Source of the DNA: VAZQ01 sp963753575
Lineage (GTDB): Bacteria > Pseudomonadota > Alphaproteobacteria > Rhizobiales > Xanthobacteraceae
NCBI GenBank assembly: GCA_963753575.1
Contig: CAVWCR010000003.1
Coordinates: forward strand, 2,170,001 to 2,234,000
Direction: 5' to 3'
DNA length: 64,000 nucleotides
Below the pieces are notes generated by a model, which saw only the letters and a program-made list of their open reading frames with translations, ran no database searches and had not been told where the DNA came from. This document shows, piece after piece, positions 52,047 through 59,421 of this stretch; within the stretch, counting starts at the first letter, position 1, and the number at the start of each line of letters is the position of its first letter. A program made the translations under genes and the position numbers.

Positions 52047-53035
52047 GCCGCCGCAGTCGCGGCCACTCGCTCGATGTCGGGCAAAAGCGCGAGCGCTTCG
52101 CGGAATGTCGCGGCGTCGGCCCCAGCCTTGACCGCCTCGGTCGCGAGATGGCGACGGAAGGCGCGCGCGCCCGGCACACCACGGAACAAGCCGAGCACAT
52201 GGCGGGTGATCGCATGCAGGCGAACGCCGCGCGCAAGCTCGCGCTCGATATAGGGAATGAGCGCGGCAGCCGCTGACTTGGGGTCAGGAAACGGCGCCGG
52301 CACGCCGAACAATTGCGGATCCACGGCGAGGAGCCGCCACGGCTCCTGGTAGGCCGCGCGTCCCATCATGACGCCATCAACGTGTTCGAGGTGCCGGGCG
52401 GTCTGATCGATGGTCGCAATGCCGCCGTTGAGTATGATCGGAAGACTTGGGTGCTCGGCCTTGAGCCGGTAAACCCGGTCGTAGTCGAGCGGCGGCACGT
52501 CGCGGTTCTCGCGCGGCGAAAGCCCGGTGAGCCAGGCCTTGCGGGCGTGAACGATCAGCGCATCAACGCCCGCGCGCTCGACCGCTGCCGTCAGCGCCTC
52601 GAGCGCCTCCTCGGGATCCTGCTCATCGATGCCGATACGGCACTTGACGGTCACCGGCACACGCACTTTCGCCTTCATGGCGGCCACGCAATCGCCGACC
52701 AGCGCCGGCTCCGCCATCAAGCAGGCGCCGAAGCGGCCTTCCTGCACGCGGTCCGACGGGCAGCCGACGTTGAGGTTGATTTCAACGTAGCCGAAGCCCT
52801 CCCCGATCGCGGCGCTCTCGGCGATCGCGCGCGGGTCGCTACCGCCGAGTTGCAGCGCAGCCGGCTGCTCGGCTGGATCACAAGCCAGAAGCCGCGCGCG
52901 ATCGCCGTGGATCACCGCGCCGGTCGTGATCATCTCGCTATAGAGCAAGGCACGGCGCGTCAGCAGGCGATGGAAGAACCGGCAATGGCGGTCGGTCCAT
53001 TCCATCATCGGTGCGACGCAGAAGCGATTGGCCAT
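52043..53035 (-). CDS. dusA: tRNA-dihydrouridine(20/20a) synthase DusA
   Basis: A 330-residue flavin enzyme reducing uridine to dihydrouridine in the tRNA D-loop. The start MANRFCVAPMMEWTDRHCRFFH is characteristic of DusA. NLNVGCPSDRVQEGRFGACLM contains the active-site Cys, KCRIGIDEQDP the flavin region, and IILNGGIATIDQT follows; the C-terminal helical domain reads IPYIERELARGVRLHAITRHVLGLF. The ATG at 53035 is the family start; an ATG at 53056 is possible but would lie under its own ribosome site. It is coupled to the downstream TauE gene by a four-base overlap. Confidence 0.93.
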   Translation of the reverse strand: MANRFCVAPMMEWTDRHCRFFHRLLTRRALLYSEMITTGAVIHGDRARLLACDPAEQPAALQLGGSDPRAIAESAAIGEGFGYVEINLNVGCPSDRVQEGRFGACLMAEPALVGDCVAAMKAKVRVPVTVKCRIGIDEQDPEEALEALTAAVERAGVDALIVHARKAWLTGLSPRENRDVPPLDYDRVYRLKAEHPSLPIILNGGIATIDQTARHLEHVDGVMMGRAAYQEPWRLLAVDPQLFGVPAPFPDPKSAAAALIPYIERELARGVRLHAITRHVLGLFRGVPGARAFRRHLATEAVKAGADAATFREALALLPDIERVAATAAA

Positions 53036-53165
53036 GTATTTCAAAGCTTGCAACATCTCCTCAAGGGGCTCACGCCATGTCACGCCATGTGCCCCGCAAC
53101 TTAACCGAATTTGCACCCGGGTGGCGCCTGTCTTTATCGACAAACCGGCGCCTGGTGAACAGGCG

Positions 53166-54359
53166 CTAGATCGCGCCTGCCTCGCGGAACTGCGCGATGT
53201 CGTGCTGCGAGTAACCGATTTCGAGCAGTATCTCGTCGGTCTGCTCGCCACATTCCGGTGCGCCGCTCACGAGCCGGCTCGGCGTCCGGCTGAGCGTGAA
53301 CGGTTGACCCACAAGCTTGATCGTCCCCAATGCGGAGGATGGCACCGATTGCGCGACACCGAGATGCTGGACCTGCGGATCGGCGAAGGTCTGATCGATG
53401 GTGTAGATCGGACCGCACGGGATGCCGGCTTCGTTGAGCCGCTCGATCAACTCATTGTTCGTCATCGTGGCGGTGATCTCGCCGATCACGGCATTGAGCG
53501 CATCGCGATTTTCTCGCCGGCTCTTCGGCGTCGCGTAGCTCTCATGCTCGATCAGGTCCTCGCGCTCGATCGCCTTGCAGAACCGACGCCACATGACGGG
53601 GGTGGGCGCGATGTTCACATAGCCGTCCTTGGTGCGGAATACTCCCGTCGGCGCTCCGGTCGGGTGATTGTTGCCCGCCTGCCCCGCCACCTCGCCGGCC
53701 ATGAGATAGCGCGCGGCCTGGAAATCGAGCATGAAGATCTGGGCCTGCAGGAGCGACGTCTGCACCCATTGGCCGCAGCCTGATCGTTCGCGCTCATGGA
53801 GCGCCACCAGGATGCCCATGGCGGCAAACATCCCGGCGGAAAGGTCCGCCAGCGCGGTTCCCACCCGCATGGGGCCACGGCCAGGCTCGCCCGTCACCGA
53901 CATCAGGCCCGACATTCCCTGCGCGATCTGATCAACGCCGGGACGATCACTGTACGGCCCGTCCTGGCCAAAACCCGAAATGCTCGCATAGATAAGTCGT
54001 GGGTTCACTCCACTCAACGTCTCGTAGTCAATCCGCAGCCGCCGCTTCACGTCAGGCCGATAGTTCTCCACGATGATGTCGGCGCGCTCGACCATGCGTC
54101 TGAGAATCGCGACGCCCTCGACGCTCTTGAGATTGAGCGTCATGCTCCGCTTGTTGCGATGGAGATTCTGGAAGTCAGGCTCATGACGCGCCGAGAAGTC
54201 GGTCTGCGTCGAAGTGCCGCCCTCCTCCGGCATCTCGATCTTGATGACGTTCGCGCCCCAGTCAGCAAGCTGGCGAACGCAAGTCGGACCTGAGCGCACG
54301 CGCGTGAGATCGAGCACGGTCAGGTCTTCGAGGGCGGTCGAAGCGGGAAGCCGGTCCAT
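53166..54359 (-). CDS. CaiB/BaiF-family CoA-transferase (class III)
   Basis: A 397-residue enzyme. The N-terminus TVLDLTRVRSGPTCVRQLADWGANVIKIE and NYRPDVKRRLRID are class III signatures; the catalytic Asp143 lies in RPGVDQIAQGMSGLM. ALADLSAGMFAAMGILVALHER and FRTKDGYVNIAPTP follow. It moves CoA between carboxylates such as formyl-, succinyl- or carnitine-type substrates; the pair is unknown. The ATG at 54359 is supported by family length; an upstream frame adds a basic, unlikely leader. It lies divergent from a Bug receptor, which may supply its acid. Confidence 0.88.
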   Translation of the reverse strand: MDRLPASTALEDLTVLDLTRVRSGPTCVRQLADWGANVIKIEMPEEGGTSTQTDFSARHEPDFQNLHRNKRSMTLNLKSVEGVAILRRMVERADIIVENYRPDVKRRLRIDYETLSGVNPRLIYASISGFGQDGPYSDRPGVDQIAQGMSGLMSVTGEPGRGPMRVGTALADLSAGMFAAMGILVALHERERSGCGQWVQTSLLQAQIFMLDFQAARYLMAGEVAGQAGNNHPTGAPTGVFRTKDGYVNIAPTPVMWRRFCKAIEREDLIEHESYATPKSRRENRDALNAVIGEITATMTNNELIERLNEAGIPCGPIYTIDQTFADPQVQHLGVAQSVPSSALGTIKLVGQPFTLSRTPSRLVSGAPECGEQTDEILLEIGYSQHDIAQFREAGAI

Positions 54360-54621
54360 TGCAAGCACTCTGTTTGCAGCGCAGCACGATCTATGGATCG
54401 GCAGGCACATCGGCGCAAGGTTGATAGATGTATCAAGATTGACGGGCATATAGCGCGCTCATAGGCTGACCGAGCAACATCGTTGCGGGTCAACGCTGTC
54501 ATAACGCCGGCGCAGCCGGGTTCAGGGAGGAAGTCATCCAAATGCATGTCGAGCTTCCTTTGAAAATTCGGCTTCGAGAAAGCCGACCGCTCGAACCAGC
54601 CCCGCATCTGATCAACGATTG

Positions 54622-55608
54622 ATGAAGGACGCCATGCAGACCTGCTTCAAGACGCTCGCCATGCTCGCATTGCTGGTGCTCGGCAACAGCTCCGCGCCGG
54701 CGCAGGACCAATATCCCAGCCATGCGATCAAGGTCATCGTTCCCACCAATCCGGGCGCCACGACCGACGTGCTCGCCCGCGTCATAGCGCAGGCACTGTC
54801 GCAATCGTGGGGACCGCCGGTCGTCGTCGAGAACCGGCCGGGTGCGGACGAGATGCTCGGTGGCGACATGGTCGCCAAATCGCCACCCGACGGTTACACG
54901 CTGCTGGTCACCAGCAACGGCGGCATCACGTCTTCGCCGCTGCTGCATAGTCAGATGCGATACGATCCGCTCAAGGATCTCACACCCATCGTCTATCTCG
55001 GCCAGGTGACGCCGGTGATGGTCGTCACCGCGTCGGCACCCGTGAAATCGTTCCAGGAGCTCGTCGCCTACGTCAAATCGAAACCCGGACAGCTCAACTA
55101 CGGCTCGTTCGGCAACGGGTCCTATGCCCATGTCGCCATGGAAGACCTGAAGCAGCGGACCGGGATGCAGATCATGCACATTCCCTACCGCGGTGCCTCG
55201 CCCGCGTTCACGGCGCTGCTGCGCGGCGAGACCACGGTGATGATCTCCAATCTGGCCAGCGCTGCGGTCCACGCCGACGCTGGCAAGGCGAAGATCATTG
55301 CGGCTGCGGGCCCGAAGCGGTCAAAGGTGCGGCCCGATCTGCCGACGATTGCGGAATCCGGCGTGCCAGGCTTCTCGACCGGCGCATGGTGGGGCCTGTT
55401 TGGACCGGCGAACCTCCCGCCCCCGATCTTTGACAAGATCAGGAACGAGACCGTGCGGCTGCTCGGCACGCCGGACGTTGCGAAGGTCTTCAAGACCAAC
55501 ACCATGGAACTGGTCGAGATGTCACCGGAGCAGTTCAAGCAGTTCATCCGCGATGACACGGCGCATTGGGCACAGCAGTTCAAGGCGGCCGGCATCAAGC
55601 CGAACTGA
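54622..55608 (+). CDS. Bug-family (TctC-like) tripartite tricarboxylate receptor (orphan)
   Basis: A 328-residue exported receptor. Signal peptide (LAMLALLVLGNSSAPA-Q), then YPSHAIKVIVPTNPGATTDVLARVI, VENRPGADEMLGGDMVAKSPPDGYTLL and the GKAKIIAAAGPKR region, all typical of the Bug family that binds carboxylates for the TctAB permease. The rest (LPTIAESGVPGFSTGAWWGLFGPANLP) also fits. No TctAB genes occur nearby, so its permease must be elsewhere. The start is ambiguous between ATGs at 54622 and 54634 (and a TTG just before). Confidence 0.87.
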   Translation: MKDAMQTCFKTLAMLALLVLGNSSAPAQDQYPSHAIKVIVPTNPGATTDVLARVIAQALSQSWGPPVVVENRPGADEMLGGDMVAKSPPDGYTLLVTSNGGITSSPLLHSQMRYDPLKDLTPIVYLGQVTPVMVVTASAPVKSFQELVAYVKSKPGQLNYGSFGNGSYAHVAMEDLKQRTGMQIMHIPYRGASPAFTALLRGETTVMISNLASAAVHADAGKAKIIAAAGPKRSKVRPDLPTIAESGVPGFSTGAWWGLFGPANLPPPIFDKIRNETVRLLGTPDVAKVFKTNTMELVEMSPEQFKQFIRDDTAHWAQQFKAAGIKPN

Positions 55609-55714
55609 ACTCGCCTATCGTTGGGCCGGCTGCACGGCTTAGCTAAGTGGCTGCGCGGTCGCCAGCCGGCCATCCATCTTTGAGTCCGGGTCGAGAAATT
55701 TCACGTAATACGAT

Positions 55715-55831
55715 TCATTCGCCGGGGGTGTCTGCTGGATCATTGCTACGCGCCAACAGCAGGCCGAGCACAAGCAAGCCAGGCGTAAATGCCACCATGA
55801 TTCCCAGAAGAAACCAGTGATACGATTCCAT
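55715..55831 (-). CDS. 38-residue single-pass membrane protein
   Basis: A short frame beginning at an ATG at 55831 reads MESYHWFLLGIMVAFTPGLL and ends with ARSNDPADTPGE before TGA. Residues 7-27 form one strong membrane helix followed by a polar, acidic tail, the classic layout of small bacterial membrane proteins. It is too short for most gene finders. Start context is moderate (GTGGCTTGAGAATG). Similar short proteins starting with an aromatic-rich MxSYHWFL are familiar from Hyphomicrobiales, but this is recall and not checked. Confidence 0.55.
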   Translation of the reverse strand: MESYHWFLLGIMVAFTPGLLVLGLLLARSNDPADTPGE

Positions 55832-56128
55832 TCTCAAGCCACCCGATCATTTTCCCCGTGATGCTGCCATTACACGCGCCGCAGATATGGCAATCCATCG
55901 AACGCCGCGTCCACCGATCGGTTGATGCCACCAAAGAAGTACGCTGTCGCGGCCGGTTTTTTTTCGGCAGGCGTCGAGACTTGCGCTCGATCTTTGTGGA
56001 TCGGTCAGCGCCGTGGCCGCTCAGTGCGTCTTGGCGCTGTTTGCATTGCAACCGCGCGCCTGCTGGCGTCTGACGTTTTTTCCAGCACTGACGGGTTACA
56101 CCAACCTTCTGTTCGGCCACGGTGCGTC

Positions 56129-56259
56129 CGCGACACCCGATGTCTCGCCGGCTCACCGTCAATCACATCTACGATTGCCGATGTCGCTTTTGCCTGCGGC
56201 TTCAACAACAGCTCTCATTTCGGCCGCGTGTTCGCTACCCGGATAGGGATGGCGCCGTG
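56129..56259 (+). pseudogene. fragment of an AraC-family regulator (C-terminal helix-turn-helix)
   Basis: Frame reads RDTRCLAGSPSIT then STIADVAFACGFNNSSHFGRVF and ATRIGMAP, which matches the second helix-turn-helix and end of AraC-family regulators. Upstream, the first helix-turn-helix and the effector domain are not found in any frame. It is probably a gene remnant. Confidence 0.65.
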
Positions 56260-56336
56260 GTCCGCGTGGCCACTTACACGCCTGCTACCCCAAGTTTGCA
56301 GCCCCAGCGCCACTTCAACCTTAGTCCCCTTGTAAT

Positions 56337-56351
56337 GTTCTTTGTTTGTTC
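56337..56351 (+). promoter_or_regulatory. alphaproteobacterial LexA-type SOS box
   Basis: GTTC, seven bases (TTTGTTT), GTTC: an exact GTTC-N7-GTTC direct repeat, the LexA-binding motif of many alphaproteobacteria, 29 bp before the imuA start. It predicts that imuA-imuB is induced by DNA damage. Binding has not been tested. Confidence 0.75.
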
Positions 56352-56380
56352 TAATTTGGGTCGTGACCCGAGCCGACCCC

Positions 56381-57184
56381 ATGCTGAGCACCGCTTTCCC
56401 CCGCCATCACGCGGAAATCGTTGATGAATTACGTCGCCTGGTAGCCCGGGGCGTGGCCCCTGAGGCGCGCGTCCTGCCCTTCGGCCTGCCGGCCATCGAT
56501 GCCCACCTGCCGCAGGGCGGCCTGTCCTGCGGGGCCTTGCACGAGATCATCCCGGAAGCCAGGGCCGATACGCCCGCCGCCTTCGGGTTCATGGCGGCGA
56601 CGCTGAGCCTGATGCCAAGGGGCGTGTCAGGGCGCGGCCCGCTGCTGCTCGTCACCTCGCCCTGTGGCCTCGCCGCGCAGGGCCGCCCCTACGGTCACCC
56701 TTACGGCCATGGCCTCAACGGCTTCGGGCTCGATCCCGCCCGCATCATCCTGGTCGAGGCCCAAAACGCCACGCAGGCGCTGTGGGCCATGGAAGAGGCG
56801 CTGCGCTCGGCCGTTCCGACGGCCGTCGCGGGCGTGATCGGGAAACTCGATTTCCGAGCGAGCCAGAGACTGCATCTCGCCGCCGAAGAATCAGGGCGGC
56901 CGCTGCTGCTGCTGCGGCCGCCCGGAACCTCAAGCGTCGCAGTAACACGCTGGCGCGTCGCCGCTGCGGCCGCCGCACACGACCGCTTCGGCCTCGTCGC
57001 GCGCTGGCGCTGGCAGGTGCGGCTCGAGCGCTGCCGCAACGGACGATTGGGCCAGTGGATAGTGGAGTTCGATCATGCCACGCATCGTTTCAGTCTGGCT
57101 GCCACGCTGGCCGATCCGGCGCTTTCTCACAGCACAGGCACAGACACACGCACACGCTCCCACGTCCACCTCCAAGCCGGTTGA
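56381..57184 (+). CDS. imuA: ImuA, SOS mutagenesis cassette protein
   Basis: A 267-residue RecA-like protein of the imuA-imuB-dnaE2 SOS-mutagenesis cassette. Visible are LPFGLPAIDAHLPQGGLSCGALHEI, GPLLLVTSPCGLAAQGRPYG, GLDPARIILVEAQNATQALWAMEEALRS and the membrane-like SGRPLLLLRPPG; the Walker elements are degenerate as in other ImuA proteins. The ATG at 56381 is preferred because the longer frame starts inside the SOS box. The end of imuA overlaps imuB by 110 bases. ImuA helps form the mutasome and modulates LexA-controlled error-prone repair. Confidence 0.85.
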   Translation: MLSTAFPRHHAEIVDELRRLVARGVAPEARVLPFGLPAIDAHLPQGGLSCGALHEIIPEARADTPAAFGFMAATLSLMPRGVSGRGPLLLVTSPCGLAAQGRPYGHPYGHGLNGFGLDPARIILVEAQNATQALWAMEEALRSAVPTAVAGVIGKLDFRASQRLHLAAEESGRPLLLLRPPGTSSVAVTRWRVAAAAAAHDRFGLVARWRWQVRLERCRNGRLGQWIVEFDHATHRFSLAATLADPALSHSTGTDTRTRSHVHLQAG

Positions 57185-58634
57185 TCCCGCACAGCCGTTC
57201 GTCCTCACCGTCGAGGCGTCCGGAGGCCCTCGCATTGCGGCCGTCAACAAGGCGGCGGAAGCAGAGGGGCTTTCGGCCGGCGATCTCCTCGCCGATGCGC
57301 GCGCGAAAGCCGACAGGCTGCAGGTCCGCCCCGCCGTGCCCGCCGCCGACGATGCCGCACTCCGGCGCTTGGCACTGTGGGCGACACGCTATACGCCGAC
57401 GGTCTCGCCCTGGGGCGAGGCCAACGGCGCCGATGGCTTCTTCCTCGATATCGCCGGCGCGTCGCATCTCTTCGGCGGAGAGGAAGCGCTGCTCGCCGAC
57501 CTCATCAGCCGGCTTGATCATTTCGGCCTGCCGGCGCGGCTCGCCATCGCCGACACGGCGGGAGCCGCCTGGGCGTTGTCGCGCTTTCATCCGGCGCGCG
57601 TCGTCATCCTGCCGTCCGGAGAGGAAGCCGCAGCGTTGTCGCCGCTGCCGGTCGCGGCGCTGCGGCTATCGTCCGATACCCGCACGACGCTGCAACGGCT
57701 CGGCTTCAAGCGCATCGGCGCGCTCATCGACAAGCCGCGCGCACCGTTCGCGGCGCGCTTTGCAGCCGAATTGCTCGACCGCCTCGATCAGGCGCTTGGC
57801 CGCGCCGCCGAGCCGCTCGCCCTCATCGCGCCGCCGCCGGTCTATTACAGCCTGCGCTACCTGCTCGAGCCGATCGCCACGCAAGACGCCATCGTGGCGG
57901 TCGTGGCCCGCCTGATGAAGGACCTTTTGCATGCCTTCGTGCGCGACGGCGTCGGCGCGCGGGCGCTACGGCTTGCGCTCTATCGCGTCGACGGCGAGGT
58001 CGCGACCATCGATGTCGGCCTCTCGATGCCGACACGCGACGTCACGCACGTCACACGTCTGTTCGATCTCAAGCTTGAGCGCATCGCCGAGGCGGTGGAG
58101 TTCGGTTTCGGCTTCGAGGCACTCGGGCTCGCCGCCACCGTCGTCGAAGACATGGTGCCGACGCAGGGCGACCTTGCCCCCGCATCAGACGGTCCGAACA
58201 CGGAAGCGTGCGCGGCACTGGTCGACCGCCTGCGCCAACGGCTCGGCCCACGCAGCGTGCGGCGGCTCGCGCCGGTCGAGAGCCATCTGCCGGAGCGCGC
58301 CGAGATGGCCGTCGCGGGCGCCGCGCCGGCATGGCCCGCGCCGCAAGCGATGCGTCCGCTGCTCCTTCTGCCGCGCGCGGAACCCGCTGACGTGATCGCG
58401 CTCATTCCCGAGGGGCCGCCGCAGCGCTTCCGCTGGCGCGGCGTGACGCACGGCGTCGCCCACGCGCAGGGGCCGGAGCGCATCGCCGACGAATGGTGGC
58501 GCTCAGCGCAGCCGACGCGCGACTACTACCTGGTGGAGGACGACGGCGGTCGCCGCTTCTGGCTTTACCGCGAAGGGCTCTACGAGCGCGAGACCAATGC
58601 GCCGCGCTGGTTCGTGCAGGGGCTGTTCGCATGA
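57075..58634 (+). CDS. imuB: ImuB, Y-family polymerase-like mutasome protein
   Basis: A 519-residue DNA polymerase Y-family protein that is expected to be inactive as a polymerase. It starts MPRIVSVWLPRWPIRRF: where active Y polymerases have catalytic acids after this segment, it has VWLPRWP. Later it keeps Y-family-like segments (LADLISRLDHFGLPARLAIADTAGAAWALSR, RLGFKRIGALIDKP) and a C-terminal PRWFVQGLFA. ImuB links DnaE2 to the beta clamp and ImuA. The start overlaps imuA by 110 bases in another frame. The dnaE2 gene is not directly next: a minus-strand hicAB pair intervenes. Confidence 0.88.
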   Translation: MPRIVSVWLPRWPIRRFLTAQAQTHAHAPTSTSKPVDPAQPFVLTVEASGGPRIAAVNKAAEAEGLSAGDLLADARAKADRLQVRPAVPAADDAALRRLALWATRYTPTVSPWGEANGADGFFLDIAGASHLFGGEEALLADLISRLDHFGLPARLAIADTAGAAWALSRFHPARVVILPSGEEAAALSPLPVAALRLSSDTRTTLQRLGFKRIGALIDKPRAPFAARFAAELLDRLDQALGRAAEPLALIAPPPVYYSLRYLLEPIATQDAIVAVVARLMKDLLHAFVRDGVGARALRLALYRVDGEVATIDVGLSMPTRDVTHVTRLFDLKLERIAEAVEFGFGFEALGLAATVVEDMVPTQGDLAPASDGPNTEACAALVDRLRQRLGPRSVRRLAPVESHLPERAEMAVAGAAPAWPAPQAMRPLLLLPRAEPADVIALIPEGPPQRFRWRGVTHGVAHAQGPERIADEWWRSAQPTRDYYLVEDDGGRRFWLYREGLYERETNAPRWFVQGLFA

Positions 58635-58681
58635 ACAGCAATCAGACATATCGAATTGATGATCAACCGGACGCGCTTAGG

Positions 58682-59092
58682 TTAGGCGCCAATCTTCTCT
58701 CGTGCAGCCTGTGCAAGAAAAGCCGAACGCGTAAGCCCTCGTTTCTCGGCTGCTTCATCAATCTGATCGACCAGCGCTTTGTCGAGCGAGATATTGATGC
58801 GCACCGTTCGTCCCGCATCGGCAAGCAGAGGAACGGCGAACAGCACGGCTCCCGCTTCGACGGCCGCAGTAACATCTTCGTCGCGGAGCACATCATCGGT
58901 GGAACGTGCCGTCGGCACGCGTCGACCTGCACTCTCGACCGCCTCGACATGCTGACGAAGAGCTACAGCCGAATTCGCGACAGCCTCCTCGACTGTCTCT
59001 CCAGCCGAGAAACATCCTTCGACATCGGGGAACCAGACGCCGAAGGCGCTATCCGGCTCTTTTTCGATAACAGCTACATAGTGCATCGACAT
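58682..59092 (-). CDS. hicB: HicB-family antitoxin
   Basis: A 136-residue antitoxin. The N-terminal HicB domain starts MHYVAVIEKEPDSAFGVWFPDVEGCFSAGETVEEAVANS, then a hinge, then a C-terminal ribbon-helix-helix (VRINISLDKALVDQIDEAAEKRGL then TRSAFLAQAAREKI) that would bind DNA to repress the operon. It would bind and neutralise HicA. ATG 59092 is chosen for its AGGAG at nine bases; 59086 and 59110 are also in frame. It is downstream of hicA by 30 bp on the minus strand, opposed to imuB. Confidence 0.88.
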   Translation of the reverse strand: MSMHYVAVIEKEPDSAFGVWFPDVEGCFSAGETVEEAVANSAVALRQHVEAVESAGRRVPTARSTDDVLRDEDVTAAVEAGAVLFAVPLLADAGRTVRINISLDKALVDQIDEAAEKRGLTRSAFLAQAAREKIGA

Positions 59093-59122
59093 TCGGTCGA
59101 CACTCCTCATTGCACCCGCAGA

Positions 59123-59314
59123 TCAGGGCCGCCACCCGGCCAGTTTGTAAATCCGCCGCACAAGCCCAGTCGGCAGATCTCTTCTCGGATGAGTCACGGT
59201 GATGATCTCGTCTCGTCGAGGATGTTTGAACGTGTGGTGATCGCCGTTTACCCGATCGAGCACCCAGCCATCTCTCTCCAACATCTGGATCAGCTTGCGG
59301 CTGTTCCTTTCCAT
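59123..59314 (-). CDS. hicA: HicA-family mRNA interferase toxin
   Basis: A 63-residue toxin of the type II hicAB module. It starts MERNSRKLIQMLERDGWVLDR and contains the dsRNA-binding-fold element NGDHHTFKHP with its active-site histidine (near residues 26-27), then TVTHPRRDLPTGLVRRIYKLAG. HicA cleaves mRNA; HicB neutralises it. The ATG at 59314 follows GGAGGG; a longer reading is not supported. The order hicA then hicB is standard. The module lies antiparallel between imuB and dnaE2. Confidence 0.9.
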   Translation of the reverse strand: MERNSRKLIQMLERDGWVLDRVNGDHHTFKHPRRDEIITVTHPRRDLPTGLVRRIYKLAGWRP

Positions 59315-59369
59315 CAGACCCACCCTCCGAGGCATCGCTGCTCTCGATCCAGTGGGCCTGCCGGCCCCA

Positions 59370-59421
59370 GCGACCCCGATCGTGTGTATATAAATAAGTA
59401 AAAACGCTCAAGTGTCAACCC
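59370..59421. promoter_or_regulatory. AT-rich promoter-like stretch between hicA and dnaE2
   Basis: GTGTATATAAATAAGTAAAAA lies 25-45 bp upstream of dnaE2, an island of AT in GC-rich DNA. It could carry a promoter for dnaE2, for hicA, or both. No GTTC-N7-GTTC is found here. Confidence 0.35.

Larger units (their letters stand above)
55609..56336. other. remnant-rich intergenic region
   Basis: The stretch between the Bug gene and the SOS box. Apart from the 38-residue membrane protein and an AraC fragment (annotated separately), no continuous gene is visible. The sequence has the look of decayed coding DNA. Confidence 0.4.
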
